A DNA stretch of 64,000 nt from Allobosea sp. WAO (GCF_001509835.1 NZ_JXTJ01000010.1:1-64000); one strand, 5' to 3'. Positions 17,352 to 25,796 are shown, counted from the stretch's first letter. Notes: generated from the letters alone by a model not told the origin. Numbers and translations: made by a program.

Positions 17352-17648
17352 ATGAGAAAACTTGTCATTACCTCGATCATCGCATCGGTGCTTTCTCTGG
17401 GGGCTTACGCCCAGACATCCACGACCTCGCCCGCCCCGACGCCAGCTCCGGCCGATGCCAATGCGCCTCTCCCGGGCGCCAACAGCTTCACCGAGGGCCA
17501 GGCCAAGAGCCGCCTGGAGGCCAATGGCTATAGCGCTATCAGCGAGCTCAAGAAGGACGACAACGGCGTCTGGAAGGGCAAGGCCACACATGGCGGCCAG
17601 CCGGTTACCGTCAGCGTCGACTATCGCGGCAACATCACTCGCCACTGA
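17352..17648 (+). CDS. Exported PepSY-like small protein
   Basis: 98 residues with signal peptide (MRKLVITSIIASVLSLGAYA then Q). After a Pro/Thr/Ala-rich linker comes a compact PepSY-like repeat: SFTEGQAKSRLEANGYSAIS, VWKGKATHGGQPVTVSVDYR. GGAGG 8 nt before the ATG supports the start. It is 25 bp upstream of the general-stress-like gene and likely co-transcribed. A periplasmic role is inferred from the signal. Confidence 0.8.
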   Translation: MRKLVITSIIASVLSLGAYAQTSTTSPAPTPAPADANAPLPGANSFTEGQAKSRLEANGYSAISELKKDDNGVWKGKATHGGQPVTVSVDYRGNITRH

Positions 17649-17673
17649 CCATAGCGCCTGGAGGAGATTTGCA

Positions 17674-18213
17674 ATGACCCGCACGATCACCCGTTCTTAC
17701 GATGATTATGCAGACGCGACCGCAGTCGTGGAGGATCTCGAACGTGCCGGCTTCTCGAATTCAGAAATCAGCGTGATCGGCCGGCGCGGCGAGGACGTTG
17801 ACGACAGCAACGCCGGCGAAGGCGCAGGCATCGGCGCAGGTGTAGGCGGAGCCGCCGGGCTTCTTGCGGGCTTGGGCATGATTGCCATTCCGGGCATCGG
17901 ACCAGTCGTGGCGGCAGGATGGCTTGCGGCAACGGCCGCCGGGGCGGCGGCCGGAGCGGCTGCTGGGGGAATTATCGGTGCCATGACGAGCGCTGGCGTC
18001 GACGAGCGCGACGCTCACGTCTACGCCGAAAGTGTCCGACGGGGCGGCTCGGTGGTTTCGGTCCGAGCCGCTGAAGGCCGGGCCGCCGAAGCTGAGGCGA
18101 TCATGGATCGAGCGACGCCGATCGACATGGCAACGCGTCGCGCTGATTACGAGCGCGAGGGGTGGACGCAGTTTGACGCGAACGCCAGCCCATATGCGAG
18201 GCCCGTAATCTAA
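17674..18213 (+). CDS. General stress protein 17M-like (YflT domain) protein with glycine-rich core
   Basis: 179 residues from ATG 17674 (TGGAGGAGATTTGCA precedes). The N-terminus ITRSYDDYADATAVVEDLER and the later SEISVIGR match the YflT/GSP17M ferredoxin-like domain; the middle is a Gly/Ala-rich membrane-inserting stretch (AAGLLAGLGMIAIPGIGPVV and AAAGAAAGAAAGGIIGA). The domain resumes after the insert with HVYAESVRRGGSVVSVRA. Such proteins are stress-induced; mechanism unknown. A strong hairpin follows 18 bp after the stop. Confidence 0.85.
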   Translation: MTRTITRSYDDYADATAVVEDLERAGFSNSEISVIGRRGEDVDDSNAGEGAGIGAGVGGAAGLLAGLGMIAIPGIGPVVAAGWLAATAAGAAAGAAAGGIIGAMTSAGVDERDAHVYAESVRRGGSVVSVRAAEGRAAEAEAIMDRATPIDMATRRADYEREGWTQFDANASPYARPVI

Positions 18214-18231
18214 CTGGTTTCGCTTCTTCAT

Positions 18232-18257
18232 CCCTGTCAGGCATCTGCCTGACAGGG
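18232..18257 (+). terminator. Transcription terminator hairpin
   Basis: CCCTGTCAGGC-atct-GCCTGACAGGG forms a perfect 11-bp stem with a 4-nt loop. The following U-tract is weak, so it could serve either strand. It closes the PepSY/GSP17M pair. Confidence 0.7.
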
Positions 18258-18296
18258 CGCTTCATATGGATGGCCTGCCTTCGTTGGGCGTCCAAA

Positions 18297-19151
18297 TCAA
18301 TTAGTTTGAAGCCCCACAGGAAAGCCCGCGTCCCTCGCTCCTTTGATCCGGATCGCACGGTCACGGGCGTTAAAGTTCCGGGCCGACGGCTCGCGACTGA
18401 AATCGTCAAAAAACCGTGGCCTCATCGCCATGAACGCTGAGGCGCTCGCCTTTGCATCCCGTTCGAGGCCCGAGCGAGCAAAGATGAGGGCGGCGACGAA
18501 GTAGTAGATTGAGAATTGCTTCAGGTCGGCTCGCCTGATCCACTCGACGGCGCAACTATTGTCGTCTTGCATGTAGTAAGCGAGCGCAACCGTCCCGACA
18601 TAATAACCAGACTGAACTGCACCTCTCGCGATGGCCTCCTCCATCATGACTGCACCTCGCCGCCAGCCCTCGCTCTCAACCCCAACGACACGCTTGCGGA
18701 GTTCGGATCACGGCTTGCCCACAATGTCGCCCTGGGATGCCCGGGTGCGCAGCGGGTAGCTCTTGGCCAGGCGGGTCTTTAACAACCGGTTCTCGCGACC
18801 ATCGCGCCTTCGCGCCGCGTAAAGGTCGGGGTGTAGGTGCCCTTCGGAATGTCGATGATGACCGGGTCGTCGCTGGCCGACAGCAGATAATAGCGTTCCA
18901 GCGCTCGGCGCAGCCGTCCGGCTTCAATACGCACAACCGGATCGTTCATCGCATCAAAATCGAGGCCGCGGCCGAAGACATCGGTCGCAATGGCTATAGC
19001 CTTCAATCGATCGCCGCGGCCCGTCAGGGTCTCCTCAACCACGTAGGGAGAAAGCCTTGCACCCGCTGGGGCACCACAAAATCGCGACTTGCAAGGATTC
19101 GCGCTAATTGGTCCCGAACTGCTTGACGTTTAGGCGTAGCATTCAGGAGGA
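18297..19151 (-). pseudogene. Broken adenylate-cyclase/CadC-type TPR signalling protein
   Basis: Two segments of one family survive. The upstream part reads RDQLARILASRDFVVPQRVQ, then a one-base loss near 19040-19048 shifts the frame before VVEETLTGRGDRLKAIAIAT and DPVVRIEAGRLRRALERYY. After a stop at about 18779 a C-terminal TPR-like piece follows (18647-18297, GYYVGTVALAYYMQDDNSCA). Everything between (most TPRs or a cyclase domain) is deleted. A related TPR tail lies at the right edge of the window (63514). Confidence 0.6.
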
Positions 19152-19406
19152 CACTACTCGGCTGCATGTATAGCCCTGTCCGCATTCACTCGATTGTAGC
19201 CACAAGCATCCTCCTGGCGCAACGCAACATCGATACGACGCCGCTCGCGGACAGCTTGTCCAGCGATGATTGCCGCCGTCAACGAACCCATCGGCTACGA
19301 GTTCTCGTGACGACTTAAGTGCCCAACTACTCATCAGCTAATATCGAGCGCTCAGTCTTCCCCTAAGGCCAATTGACCGAAAGGTGCCGGCTGTCAGCGT
19401 CGCCTG
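19152..19406. other. Gap without recognised gene
   Basis: Only short frames without ribosome sites are present. It separates the broken signalling gene from a small rightward ORF. Confidence 0.3.
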
Positions 19407-19670
19407 ATGGTCAGCTCGGACAAACCCAATAGAGCGACACTGTGCGAGCACGGGCGGCAGCGCCTCATGCTTCGCATGCCGCAACACCGCCGCGCTTTGG
19501 CCGTTGCAGGGGGCGAGAACTTTCTCGATTTGTGTGAGGGCTATGAGCTGGCATGGGCCGGCGTCGATCACTGGTCACACAGGGCTCTGACGGGCGACGA
19601 GATCCGGGAATATTTCGTCCTGATCGAAGCCCTAGAGGCCGAGGTGATCGCTCTTGTTGCCAAGCATTGA
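19407..19670 (+). CDS. Hypothetical protein
   Basis: 87 residues from ATG 19407. There is no recognised domain; the C-terminal half looks globular and acidic (GDEIREYFVLIEALEAEVIA), and a CEHGRQRLMLRMPQ stretch near the start is reminiscent of small single-domain rhizobial proteins. A perfect terminator hairpin begins 9 bp after the stop, which supports a real transcription unit. Confidence 0.5.
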   Translation: MVSSDKPNRATLCEHGRQRLMLRMPQHRRALAVAGGENFLDLCEGYELAWAGVDHWSHRALTGDEIREYFVLIEALEAEVIALVAKH

Positions 19671-19678
19671 AGGGAAGA

Positions 19679-19704
19679 GCTCGCTACCCGTGAGGGTAGC
19701 GAGC
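19679..19704 (+). terminator. Terminator hairpin
   Basis: GCTCGCTACCC-gtga-GGGTAGCGAGC, a perfect 11-bp stem with a GTGA loop directly after the stop of the 87-residue ORF. No strong U-run follows. Confidence 0.7.
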
Positions 19705-19901
19705 AAGTTGTCCGCCCGCCGGTTACCTCCAGGGCAGAAGGCGACCGGCGTGACCGGCACCCGCCAAGGGCCGATCTTGCGGAAAACCGTCTCGTCTCAA
19801 CAAGGTTCCTGCACTAGGGAGTGCATACCTAACGCAGGCGCGGAACCAGCGGGCGAGAGGACAGTTCCGGGGATGGCTAACTGGTTTCGGAGGCCCCGCT
19901 G

Positions 19902-20021
19902 ATGTCATCTCCGACGGCCCTCTGGTTGCTCGCAGTCGTGCTCGTGATTGCCACGATCTGCATCATAAGCTGCGGGATCCCTGGCCTGAACGGCGCTCCC
20001 GTCAGCTTGCTGAATCGCTAG
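19902..20021 (+). CDS. 39-residue single-pass membrane peptide
   Basis: ATG 19902 is preceded by CGGAGGCCCCGCTG, a consensus ribosome site. The peptide is mostly one membrane helix (ALWLLAVVLVIATICIISCG) with a short polar tail. It is too short for usual gene callers. Its end overlaps the tail of the opposing 86-residue gene by 20 bp. Similar one-helix peptides are often stress-induced in bacteria; function here is unknown. Confidence 0.45.
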   Translation: MSSPTALWLLAVVLVIATICIISCGIPGLNGAPVSLLNR

Positions 20022-20262
20022 TTGCGTCCTGAGGCTCGCTGCGCGACTTCCCCCGAAAGTGCGCGATGGCCCGCTCGACGAGATCATCTTCGTCTAGAGC
20101 GAGGGGCGCCAAGGACGCCACGATGAATTTGAGACGTGTTTGCTCGGCCTCCTCCGAGCCAAACATCATAATCTGCTCGTCTTTGACCCTTGCCCATGCG
20201 GCCTCCGAAGCCGACAACGCCCGTGCAATTACGACCGGATCGCTCAACGAACTGAACGGCAT
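20002..20262 (-). CDS. Hypothetical acidic protein
   Basis: 86 residues with an excellent ribosome site (GGAGGAGGGTACC before ATG 20262). It is helical and charged, with a central TRLKFIVASLAPLALDEDDL segment and no membrane helix. No family recognised. Strong translation signal makes it likely to be a real gene. Confidence 0.6.
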   Translation of the reverse strand: MPFSSLSDPVVIARALSASEAAWARVKDEQIMMFGSEEAEQTRLKFIVASLAPLALDEDDLVERAIAHFRGKSRSEPQDATSDSAS

Positions 20263-20544
20263 GGTACCCTCCTCCTTCCCAGGGCACTGTTTGAGATTGC
20301 GGCCATAATAAGATGACAGTTCGCCTCGTTTTCAAGAGGCCGCGCATGCCTATAGGGGCCAGCGCCGGGAGGCCCACCAAGTCACTGCGGCGACGCCTAG
20401 CATTCCGCCGGTGACAATCAGCGCGGTCCAGATTTTAGCCTCCTGGCTGGAAAGGACCAGGGCGTCTACGATCGGACCGTTGCGTCACTTCAACAGTGAA
20501 AGCTGGCCGGCGGCGAAGCGCCGCAGTCGGCGGAGCGCGGGCGA

Positions 20545-20820
20545 TTACTTGGTCGATCCGCCGTCCACACCTCGTGCCTTTATATCGGCGGCTGTCTCGC
20601 CTCGAAATGTCAACGAGGCCTGATAGATGATTGTCCCCGCAGCGTCCTCGACAGCAATGCGGTATTCGGCGCGAGCGCCAGCCGGCAGATCAGCACCAGC
20701 TCGGCAAGAGCTCGGTGAGCGTCCTTCACGGCGACGATGTCGCTGGGGGTGTTCAATGGCGTCAGCCAGATCAAGATGACGTCCATCATTCACGACAAAC
20801 CGGTATAGGGGCACAGGCAC
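20545..20820 (-). pseudogene. DUF6894-family protein with a displaced middle segment
   Basis: From GTG/ATG region at 20820 the frame begins PLYRFVVNDGRHLDLADAIE and ends AEYRIAVEDAAGTIIYQASL, both typical of DUF6894. The expected helix between them is found in a different frame (SDIVAVKDAHRALAELVLIC, about 20757-20695). Two compensating frameshifts would explain this. As it stands, the protein has a foreign middle (HRRREGRSPSSCRAGADLP) and is likely non-functional, though short DUF6894 proteins vary. Confidence 0.5.
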
Positions 20821-20952
20821 CTCCGACCAATCCGACCCGAGAAGAATTCAGACCCCGCTTGCCGGTGCCAGATCGAAGGCGGCTTTGCAGAAGGTCATCG
20901 GGCGCCATGCAACTTCCCTGCCTGTTCCGCATTGGCATCGAGCGGAGGGCCG

Positions 20953-21177
20953 ATGATGGACTTCGACGTTTCTAGGACTGCGCCCGGCCATTGGGTACTT
21001 ACCGACCTCTTGGGACGGCCTGCCGGACATATCGGCACCCGCTTGTTCCGTTTTGCCCCGGTAGGACAATCAGGCAGCGCCCTGCGCGAAGTCGCCTCAC
21101 ATACATTCGAGAGCCTCGATAACGTGCTCCGCGCCGTTGAAATCGTCAGCCGCGGGTCATGCCATCTGAAGCCGTAG
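20953..21177 (+). CDS. Hypothetical protein
   Basis: 74 residues from ATG 20953 with GGAGGG 3 nt upstream. Sequence is compact and plausibly globular (MMDFDVSRTAPGHWVLTDLL, later REVASHTFESLDNVLRAVE). No recognised family. A longer frame from 20932 ignores the ribosome site. Confidence 0.5.
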   Translation: MMDFDVSRTAPGHWVLTDLLGRPAGHIGTRLFRFAPVGQSGSALREVASHTFESLDNVLRAVEIVSRGSCHLKP

Positions 21178-21302
21178 CGCTTCAGCTAATGCGGAAACAC
21201 CGGCTACAAATCCGTCCCAACGGTCCGCAGGGTAGCTTGGCGATCGAAGTCTATGAAGCGCGTCATCGCGGTGAAGACAGCCGGTGACGGCCAGTCCTAG
21301 CC

Positions 21303-21527
21303 TCAGGATAACCCCGCAGGTGGTTTTATCGACCGTGACGCAAGCTCGAAAACCCGCGCGTCGTAATACACCTCCGCGGCCCTCCGGAACCGCTGCCACG
21401 CGGGCAGTGGACTTCGAGCGGGCGACATCAACGCATAATCGAGTTCAGGAGGAAGAACGGCATCAGGGTCGAAGCCGGCCGACCGGCAAAGCGCCCTGGC
21501 TATGGCCTCTACGCGATCTGCTTCCAT
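21303..21527 (-). CDS. Hypothetical protein
   Basis: 74 residues from ATG 21527 (MEADRVEAIARALCRSAGFD); an upstream in-frame ATG at 21575 would add 16 residues. The middle (PPELDYALMSPARSPLPAWQ) and the end look like a small helical domain shared by rhizobial genomes, but I cannot name it. The overlapping frame 21157-21399 on the same strand may be another fragment. Confidence 0.5.
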   Translation of the reverse strand: MEADRVEAIARALCRSAGFDPDAVLPPELDYALMSPARSPLPAWQRFRRAAEVYYDARVFELASRSIKPPAGLS

Positions 21528-21674
21528 GACACGCCACCCAACGCGACACAGAGCGCCTGCCGCCTTCCCCGGCAATTGAGACAGGCGGCAGGCTTGGCGC
21601 TCGGAAGGGGCATGAGCGCCATCGTCCGAAACGCACGATGGAGCGGGCGGTTCCGTTCTGCGCTAACGAAAAAA

Positions 21675-21703
21675 GCCCGGCCCCGCGTGAGCGAGACCGG
21701 GCC
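21675..21703 (-). terminator. GC-rich terminator hairpin, copy 1 of a repeat family
   Basis: On the minus strand this reads GGCCCGGTCTCGCTCACGCG then GGGCCGGGC and a T-run, placed 22 bp after the DUF1236 stop. The same 29-30 bp hairpin recurs at 53491 and, shortened, at 56530. Confidence 0.8.
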
Positions 21704-21724
21704 TTTGTTTTTGGCTTGCCCTGC

Positions 21725-22138
21725 TTACTCGATGACCTGGACGATCTTGCGAGTCTTCGGCTCGACCAGGACCGTGCGGTTGTTAACGACGGTATAGCGG
21801 TAATCCTTCACGCCATACTCGGCCGGCACCGCGTGGTAGGTCACGCCGCGCTCGGGCAGGACGGCGCCGACCCGAACTTCTTCACTGTAGGTATAGGACG
21901 GGACGCGCTGCTCGGTGACATAGGTTTTGAAGCGCGGCGTGTTGTCGCCAATGATGCCTCCGACGACAGCACCGCCAACGCCACCGACGACGGCGCCGAC
22001 CGGGCCGCCAACGACCGCTCCACCCACCGCGCCAGCAGCCGCACCACCGGCCGCACCACCCTGGGCGCCAGAGGGATTCTGAGCGAAGACCGCCATCGGC
22101 GCCAAGGCGATAGCGGCAGCAAGAATGATCCTCTTCAT
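21725..22138 (-). CDS. Exported DUF1236-family protein
   Basis: 137 residues from ATG 22138 (MKRIILAAAIALAPMAVFAQ signal peptide). A glycine-zipper-like Gly/Ala/Val segment follows (GGAVVGGPVGAVVGGVGGAV), then the DUF1236 region with TYVTEQRVPSYTYSEEVRVG and a C-terminal YRYTVVNNRTVLVEPKTRKI. Periplasmic location is expected; function unknown. A longer start at 22279 lacks a ribosome site and would bury the signal. Ends in a strong terminator. Confidence 0.88.
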   Translation of the reverse strand: MKRIILAAAIALAPMAVFAQNPSGAQGGAAGGAAAGAVGGAVVGGPVGAVVGGVGGAVVGGIIGDNTPRFKTYVTEQRVPSYTYSEEVRVGAVLPERGVTYHAVPAEYGVKDYRYTVVNNRTVLVEPKTRKIVQVIE

Positions 22139-22330
22139 GATCAGAACTCCAGTTGCTCCCCAGTTACCGAACAAACTTAGAATCCTTGTAAAAAGTTCCA
22201 CTTGGGATCGGTTGACCGACACCTCTATCGAGCGGCCTTTACCAACTGCAATTATCGAGCGCATGGTGGAGCCGGGCATTCACCGGAGCTGCTGCGTTCG
22301 CGGCATGAGCCGCGGTCCCGTTCTCTTCGC

Positions 22331-22400
22331 ACTCGTGGCGGAATGGCTACGCAGAGGATAACATAGTCCTCAAATCCCAGGTTCGAATCCAGGGCGAGGT
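22331..22400 (+). tRNA. tRNA-like relic
   Basis: The segment has a leucine/serine-type D-arm sequence (TGGCGGAATGGC), an anticodon-like arm GAGGA-TAACATAG-TCCTC and a T-arm loop GGTTCGAATCC. Defects are visible: the anticodon loop has 8 nt, the T-stem has an A-A mismatch, and the acceptor strands pair poorly. It also lacks a CCA end. I read it as a decayed or atypical tRNA, not a working gene. Confidence 0.3.
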
Positions 22401-22484
22401 CTCCGGGTACGCACAGTTTGACGCAGCGGAACTCTCTTGAGAAACCCGCGTTGTCAGCCGCCCATTTTTTATCGAGTCCCGCCC

Positions 22485-22562
22485 ATGTCGCTTGCCGCAT
22501 CGCTATGGCTGGTCACCCTTGCTCTCATCCTCGGGATTCTCGCGGTGTTGTCCTTCGGGTGA
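22485..22562 (+). CDS. 25-residue hydrophobic peptide (uncertain)
   Basis: ATG 22485 opens a frame that is almost entirely one membrane helix (LAASLWLVTLALILGILAVL). There is no good ribosome site. It resembles the 39-residue peptide at 19902 in style only. Reported because it is too short for normal gene calling. Confidence 0.25.
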   Translation: MSLAASLWLVTLALILGILAVLSFG

Positions 22563-22669
22563 ACGACGGCGTCAGTCACATCGAAATGACGCAGGGAAGG
22601 GAGCCCGCGCAAGGAGAGAGCGCCTGCACGTGGGCTAGGCTCCGCAGAAAGGCGGCCTAGCTTGGCGAT

Positions 22670-22693
22670 GGCTCCGGCTACCATGCCGGAGCC
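22670..22693. terminator. Hairpin
   Basis: GGCTCCGGC-taccat-GCCGGAGCC, a perfect 9-bp stem with a 6-nt loop in an otherwise gene-poor stretch. No U-run follows on the plus strand. Confidence 0.5.
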
Positions 22694-22921
22694 AATCTCA
22701 TTCCCGCGATGATGAATCAGATGATGGCTCCCAGGGTTCGTAACTCTCTGAAAGCCCCCATTTGGGGGGCGAGCTCGATCGACAAAGTGATATCGAGAGC
22801 GATTATGCGCTCTTCTGATGTGCGGCAAAGCAACCCCTGGGTAGTCCGCATTTTGTGGCTGGCGGCGACGCTAATCACTGTGCTTGCAATAGCTATTATC
22901 CTGGAGCCGGTGTCGTTTTGA

Positions 22922-23119
22922 AAGCATCTGACGCCCCACTCTGACACAGACAAGATAGTAAAGGTCGACGACGTCCTAAGAGCGCTTGAAAGGATCAAGC
23001 AGCTAGAGGCAAAGCTCCAGCCAAGCGAAATCGAGCGGTACGAACTCGATTGCCTAAGAGAGAGCGTCGAGAATTGGCGTCGAGACCCGATGATTATGAA
23101 ACGGGGAAAGCGTGTCTGA
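22922..23119 (+). pseudogene. Coding-like fragment lacking a start
   Basis: A 65-codon frame runs from a preceding stop to TGA 23117-23119 with a strongly helical, charged sequence (VDDVLRALERIKQLEAKLQP, SEIERYELDCLRESVENWRR). No ATG, GTG or TTG occurs before the last few residues, so it cannot be translated as a unit. Probably the C-terminal remnant of a gene; family not recognised. Confidence 0.35.
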
Positions 23120-23232
23120 TCGGGACGCCTGGCAACGCTGAGCTGGCCGGCTTCAAACCGCCAGTGGATTGTCAAATGCTAAAGACGGGAGGTTCCGGGC
23201 CGACTAGCTTGCCCTTTGGGGGCAAGGGGCAG

Positions 23233-23424
23233 ATGGCGATGAAAATGCGCTCGACGGCCTACTATCGGAGGCGTGAAGCATTTCGGGCTCGAATGAGCAA
23301 GAAGCGCGCCTTGCGAAATGCAACAGCTTTGGTGGGGGCCGAAACAGAGCTTGCCGCTCCATCCGAAGAAACCGTTTGGAGCTCGTTGCTTGAACGCGTT
23401 CGTCGGCAGATGGCACGCAAATAG
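23233..23424 (+). CDS. Small basic protein, paralogue of the one at 52328
   Basis: 63 residues from ATG 23233, with AAGGGG just upstream. It shares MKMRSTAYY, RREA, RMSKKRA and a C-terminal SLLERVR-QMAR pattern with the minus-strand gene at 52328-52516. Conservation between two copies, including the upstream GGCAAGGGGCA, shows that it is a real gene. Basic N-terminus and helical C-terminus; function unknown. Confidence 0.65.
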   Translation: MAMKMRSTAYYRRREAFRARMSKKRALRNATALVGAETELAAPSEETVWSSLLERVRRQMARK

Positions 23425-23550
23425 GGCCCAGCCGTTCCGGTAGGTTCGCGGCGCCCTTGGCACTTGACCAAGCTGAAGGTCATTTGCCGACTGCGCGGAA
23501 CAGCGGGTGAGCTGGACCGTTCCACCGCGGGGGGCACAAGGGAGGCTCCC

Positions 23551-23808
23551 ATGTTCAATGGCGGAAATCGCAGGGGCATCGACGCGACGGACCTGGAGAA
23601 GATCAACATCGTGCTCAGCACCATGTACCTCTGCATCGACTACGCAATGGGGTACATCGGAACGCGCGGAGGTTCGGCGTTCGCCGCCGACTGCAAGGAA
23701 GAGATGCTCAAATCTCTCAAGAGCGGGGATATCAATATGGCGCTGATGGAAGATGCTGCGACCTTTGATTACGTCGTCGCCAAGATCGAAGCGCTACCCC
23801 GGCATTAG
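23551..23808 (+). CDS. Hypothetical protein
   Basis: 85 residues from ATG 23551 (GGGAGG 5-10 nt upstream). The sequence looks globular with a central INIVLSTMYLCIDYAMGYIG and a C-terminal helix (ATFDYVVAKIEALP). No family recognised. The extension to 23464 lacks support. Confidence 0.6.
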   Translation: MFNGGNRRGIDATDLEKINIVLSTMYLCIDYAMGYIGTRGGSAFAADCKEEMLKSLKSGDINMALMEDAATFDYVVAKIEALPRH

Positions 23809-23933
23809 TTTTCCGAGGCGGGCACGCGTTACGGAAATTCTAGGCCGCGCCGATCGGTCGGAGATGCTCCCGAGTCAGGTACTCCGCGGCCTAGATGGTC
23901 TATGCGACCTAACGCCGGAAAAAAGCGTCTGGA

Positions 23934-24536
23934 TCAGGGATGCCAACGGCCGATGATCTCTCCGACCGTGACTGCCGAGATTTGCTGACTGAAGCGTTCC
24001 CGGAAGAGCGCTAGCAGGCTGTCGTGTCCGGCGTCGGAGAAGCTGCACACGGCGTCGGTCGCGATCACGACGCGGTAGCCGTGGTCGACGGCTCCCAGCG
24101 CGGTGGAAAGAACGCAGACGTCTGTCTCGGCACCGGACAACACGACGGTGTCGATCGAGCGCGCCCGGAGGTATGCGAGCAGCTTGCTGCTCGTGAAGGC
24201 CGAGTAGACGGGCTTGTCGAACACGGGGGCCGGGGGCGTGAACCGGGCCAGTTCCGGGACGAGTTCGATGAGCGCGGGGTCCAGCCGTTGACGGGTCGTC
24301 TCCGGCCATCGGCGATAGAAGTCGCGCCATGCGCCGATGGTCGCCTCCGGCGAAGCTGGCGTGACGAAGCGTGTGAACAGGGTCGCCAGCGGGCGTGCCT
24401 CCGCGAGGGCAACACATTGAGGAAGGACACGTGTCATCCAAGGCGTGGCCCAAGGGCCTTCCGGGGCGAAGAGTCTCTGCATATCCACGCAGAGGTGGAT
24501 GGTGCGATCGGTGAGCGACGGCAGTTGCTCGCCCAT
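23934..24536 (-). CDS. Isochorismatase-family cysteine hydrolase
   Basis: 200 residues. Catalytic triad visible: Asp in HLCVDMQRLF (about residue 18), Lys in VFDKPVYSAF (about 107) and Cys in GAETDVCVLSTAL (about 141), with the family cis-peptide region before the Cys. Members hydrolyse amides or vinyl ethers such as nicotinamide, N-carbamoyl compounds or isochorismate. No pathway neighbours help choose a substrate. Confidence 0.92.
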   Translation of the reverse strand: MGEQLPSLTDRTIHLCVDMQRLFAPEGPWATPWMTRVLPQCVALAEARPLATLFTRFVTPASPEATIGAWRDFYRRWPETTRQRLDPALIELVPELARFTPPAPVFDKPVYSAFTSSKLLAYLRARSIDTVVLSGAETDVCVLSTALGAVDHGYRVVIATDAVCSFSDAGHDSLLALFRERFSQQISAVTVGEIIGRWHP

Positions 24537-24591
24537 CTCTTCCTCCCCGGGACGGCGCGCCGGCTCCGTAAGAGCCGACGCGCGTTCGGCC

Positions 24592-25098
24592 TCAGGCAGC
24601 TTTGCCCTGCGCGCTCTTGTTGATCATTGCAACGCCGAGCTTGGTCAGAAGCTGGTCGGTCGTCTCCTCCTCCCGGAGCGTCTGATCCAGCAAGTCAGCG
24701 GCATCCTTGAGGCCGAGCTGCGCCGCCCAGGTCTTCAACGTGCCGTAGCGGGTCATTTCGTAGTGCTCGACGGCCTGCGCCGAAGCGACCAATCCCGCAT
24801 CAAGAGCTGGGCTATCTGCGTAGTCCTCGATGATCTCCTTGCCTTCCTCGATGATGCCCAGGATGGCGTCGCAGGTCTTGCCGCGCGGAGCCTTGCCGGC
24901 GATCTCGAAGACCTGGGTGAGACGTTCGACATGCGTCTCGGTCTCGTCGCGGTGCTTCTCGAAGGCGGCCTTGAGGTCAGGTGACGACGCGGCCTTCGCC
25001 ATCTTTGGTAGCGCCTTCAGGATCTGTTTTTCGGCGTAGTAGATGTCCTTGAGGGTGTCGATGAAGAGATCGTTGAGCGTCTTGGGTTCGCTGGCCAT
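24592..25098 (-). CDS. DUF892 (YciE/YciF-like) ferritin-superfamily protein
   Basis: 168 residues beginning TLNDLFIDTLKDIYYAEKQI, the typical DUF892 start. Four-helix bundle with metal-ligand-like E and H residues (EKHRDETETHVERL and AVEHYEMTRYGTLK). YciF-type proteins are stress-induced and may bind a di-iron centre. Full length for the family. The ribosome site GGAGGCGCAATCC precedes ATG 25098. Confidence 0.93.
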   Translation of the reverse strand: MASEPKTLNDLFIDTLKDIYYAEKQILKALPKMAKAASSPDLKAAFEKHRDETETHVERLTQVFEIAGKAPRGKTCDAILGIIEEGKEIIEDYADSPALDAGLVASAQAVEHYEMTRYGTLKTWAAQLGLKDAADLLDQTLREEETTDQLLTKLGVAMINKSAQGKAA

Positions 25099-25356
25099 GG
25101 ATTGCGCCTCCGGTGAGGTGAAACCGATCTAACGCCGGCTTCGTATCGAGGTTCCGCTGGCCATAGCCCCACCCACAGCCGGAATGTTTTTCCTCGGAGC
25201 ATCGCGCCTTTCCCGGCGAACCGGGCGCACCCGGGCGATAACTCGTCGAACCAATTCATGCGGTGGCTCCGACGCTCGCAATGGGAACTCGCCCAGAGAG
25301 CGGGCGGTTCAAACGGTGTGCGGACGAAGCCTTCAAATTGCTCTCGAGGTGGCATC

Positions 25357-25785
25357 ATGTCGAGTTACGAACACATCATTCACAAGGACAGCAAAGTGTC
25401 CTTGTTCACGCGGGTTGCGCAGTCGGTCTCAAGCTGGACCGGAAAGCCGATCACCTTCTTCGGCGCGGTCGGCCTGATCCTCGTCTGGGCGGTCTCAGGC
25501 CCCATCTTCGGCTTCAACGATACATGGCAGCTCGTCATCAACACCTCAACGACCATCATCACCTTCCTGATGGTGTTCATCATCCAGAACAGCCAGAACC
25601 GCGATACGGCCGCAATGCAGATCAAGCTCGACGAACTCATCATCCGGCTGGAAGGAGCGCGCGAGGAACTCCTCGATCTGGAAGAGATGGACGAGGAAGA
25701 TCTCGTCGTCATCAGACGTGACTTCTGCAAGCGGGCATCCAAGGCGCGTCGTGCAGCCGAGGACGGGAACTCGGGTTCTGCCTAA
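25357..25785 (+). CDS. Low-affinity iron permease-family membrane protein
   Basis: 142 residues from ATG 25357 (GAGGTGG upstream). Two membrane helices (PITFFGAVGLILVWAVSGPI and LVINTSTTIITFLMVFIIQ) then the conserved QNSQNRDTAAMQIKLDELI segment, which defines this bacterial family related by sequence to yeast Fet4. Transport activity in bacteria is not established. Acidic C-terminal helix ELLDLEEMDEEDLV. Confidence 0.9.
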   Translation: MSSYEHIIHKDSKVSLFTRVAQSVSSWTGKPITFFGAVGLILVWAVSGPIFGFNDTWQLVINTSTTIITFLMVFIIQNSQNRDTAAMQIKLDELIIRLEGAREELLDLEEMDEEDLVVIRRDFCKRASKARRAAEDGNSGSA

Positions 25786-25796
25786 GCCTCCGCGGC

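Noticed and set aside
21157..21399. Minus-strand ORF overlapping the 74-residue gene
   Set aside because: Its tail looks partly protein-like but there is no ribosome site and half overlaps a better gene; kept out.
22252..22500. Minus-strand ORF over the tRNA-like relic
   Set aside because: No family or ribosome site, and it reads across the structured RNA-like segment.
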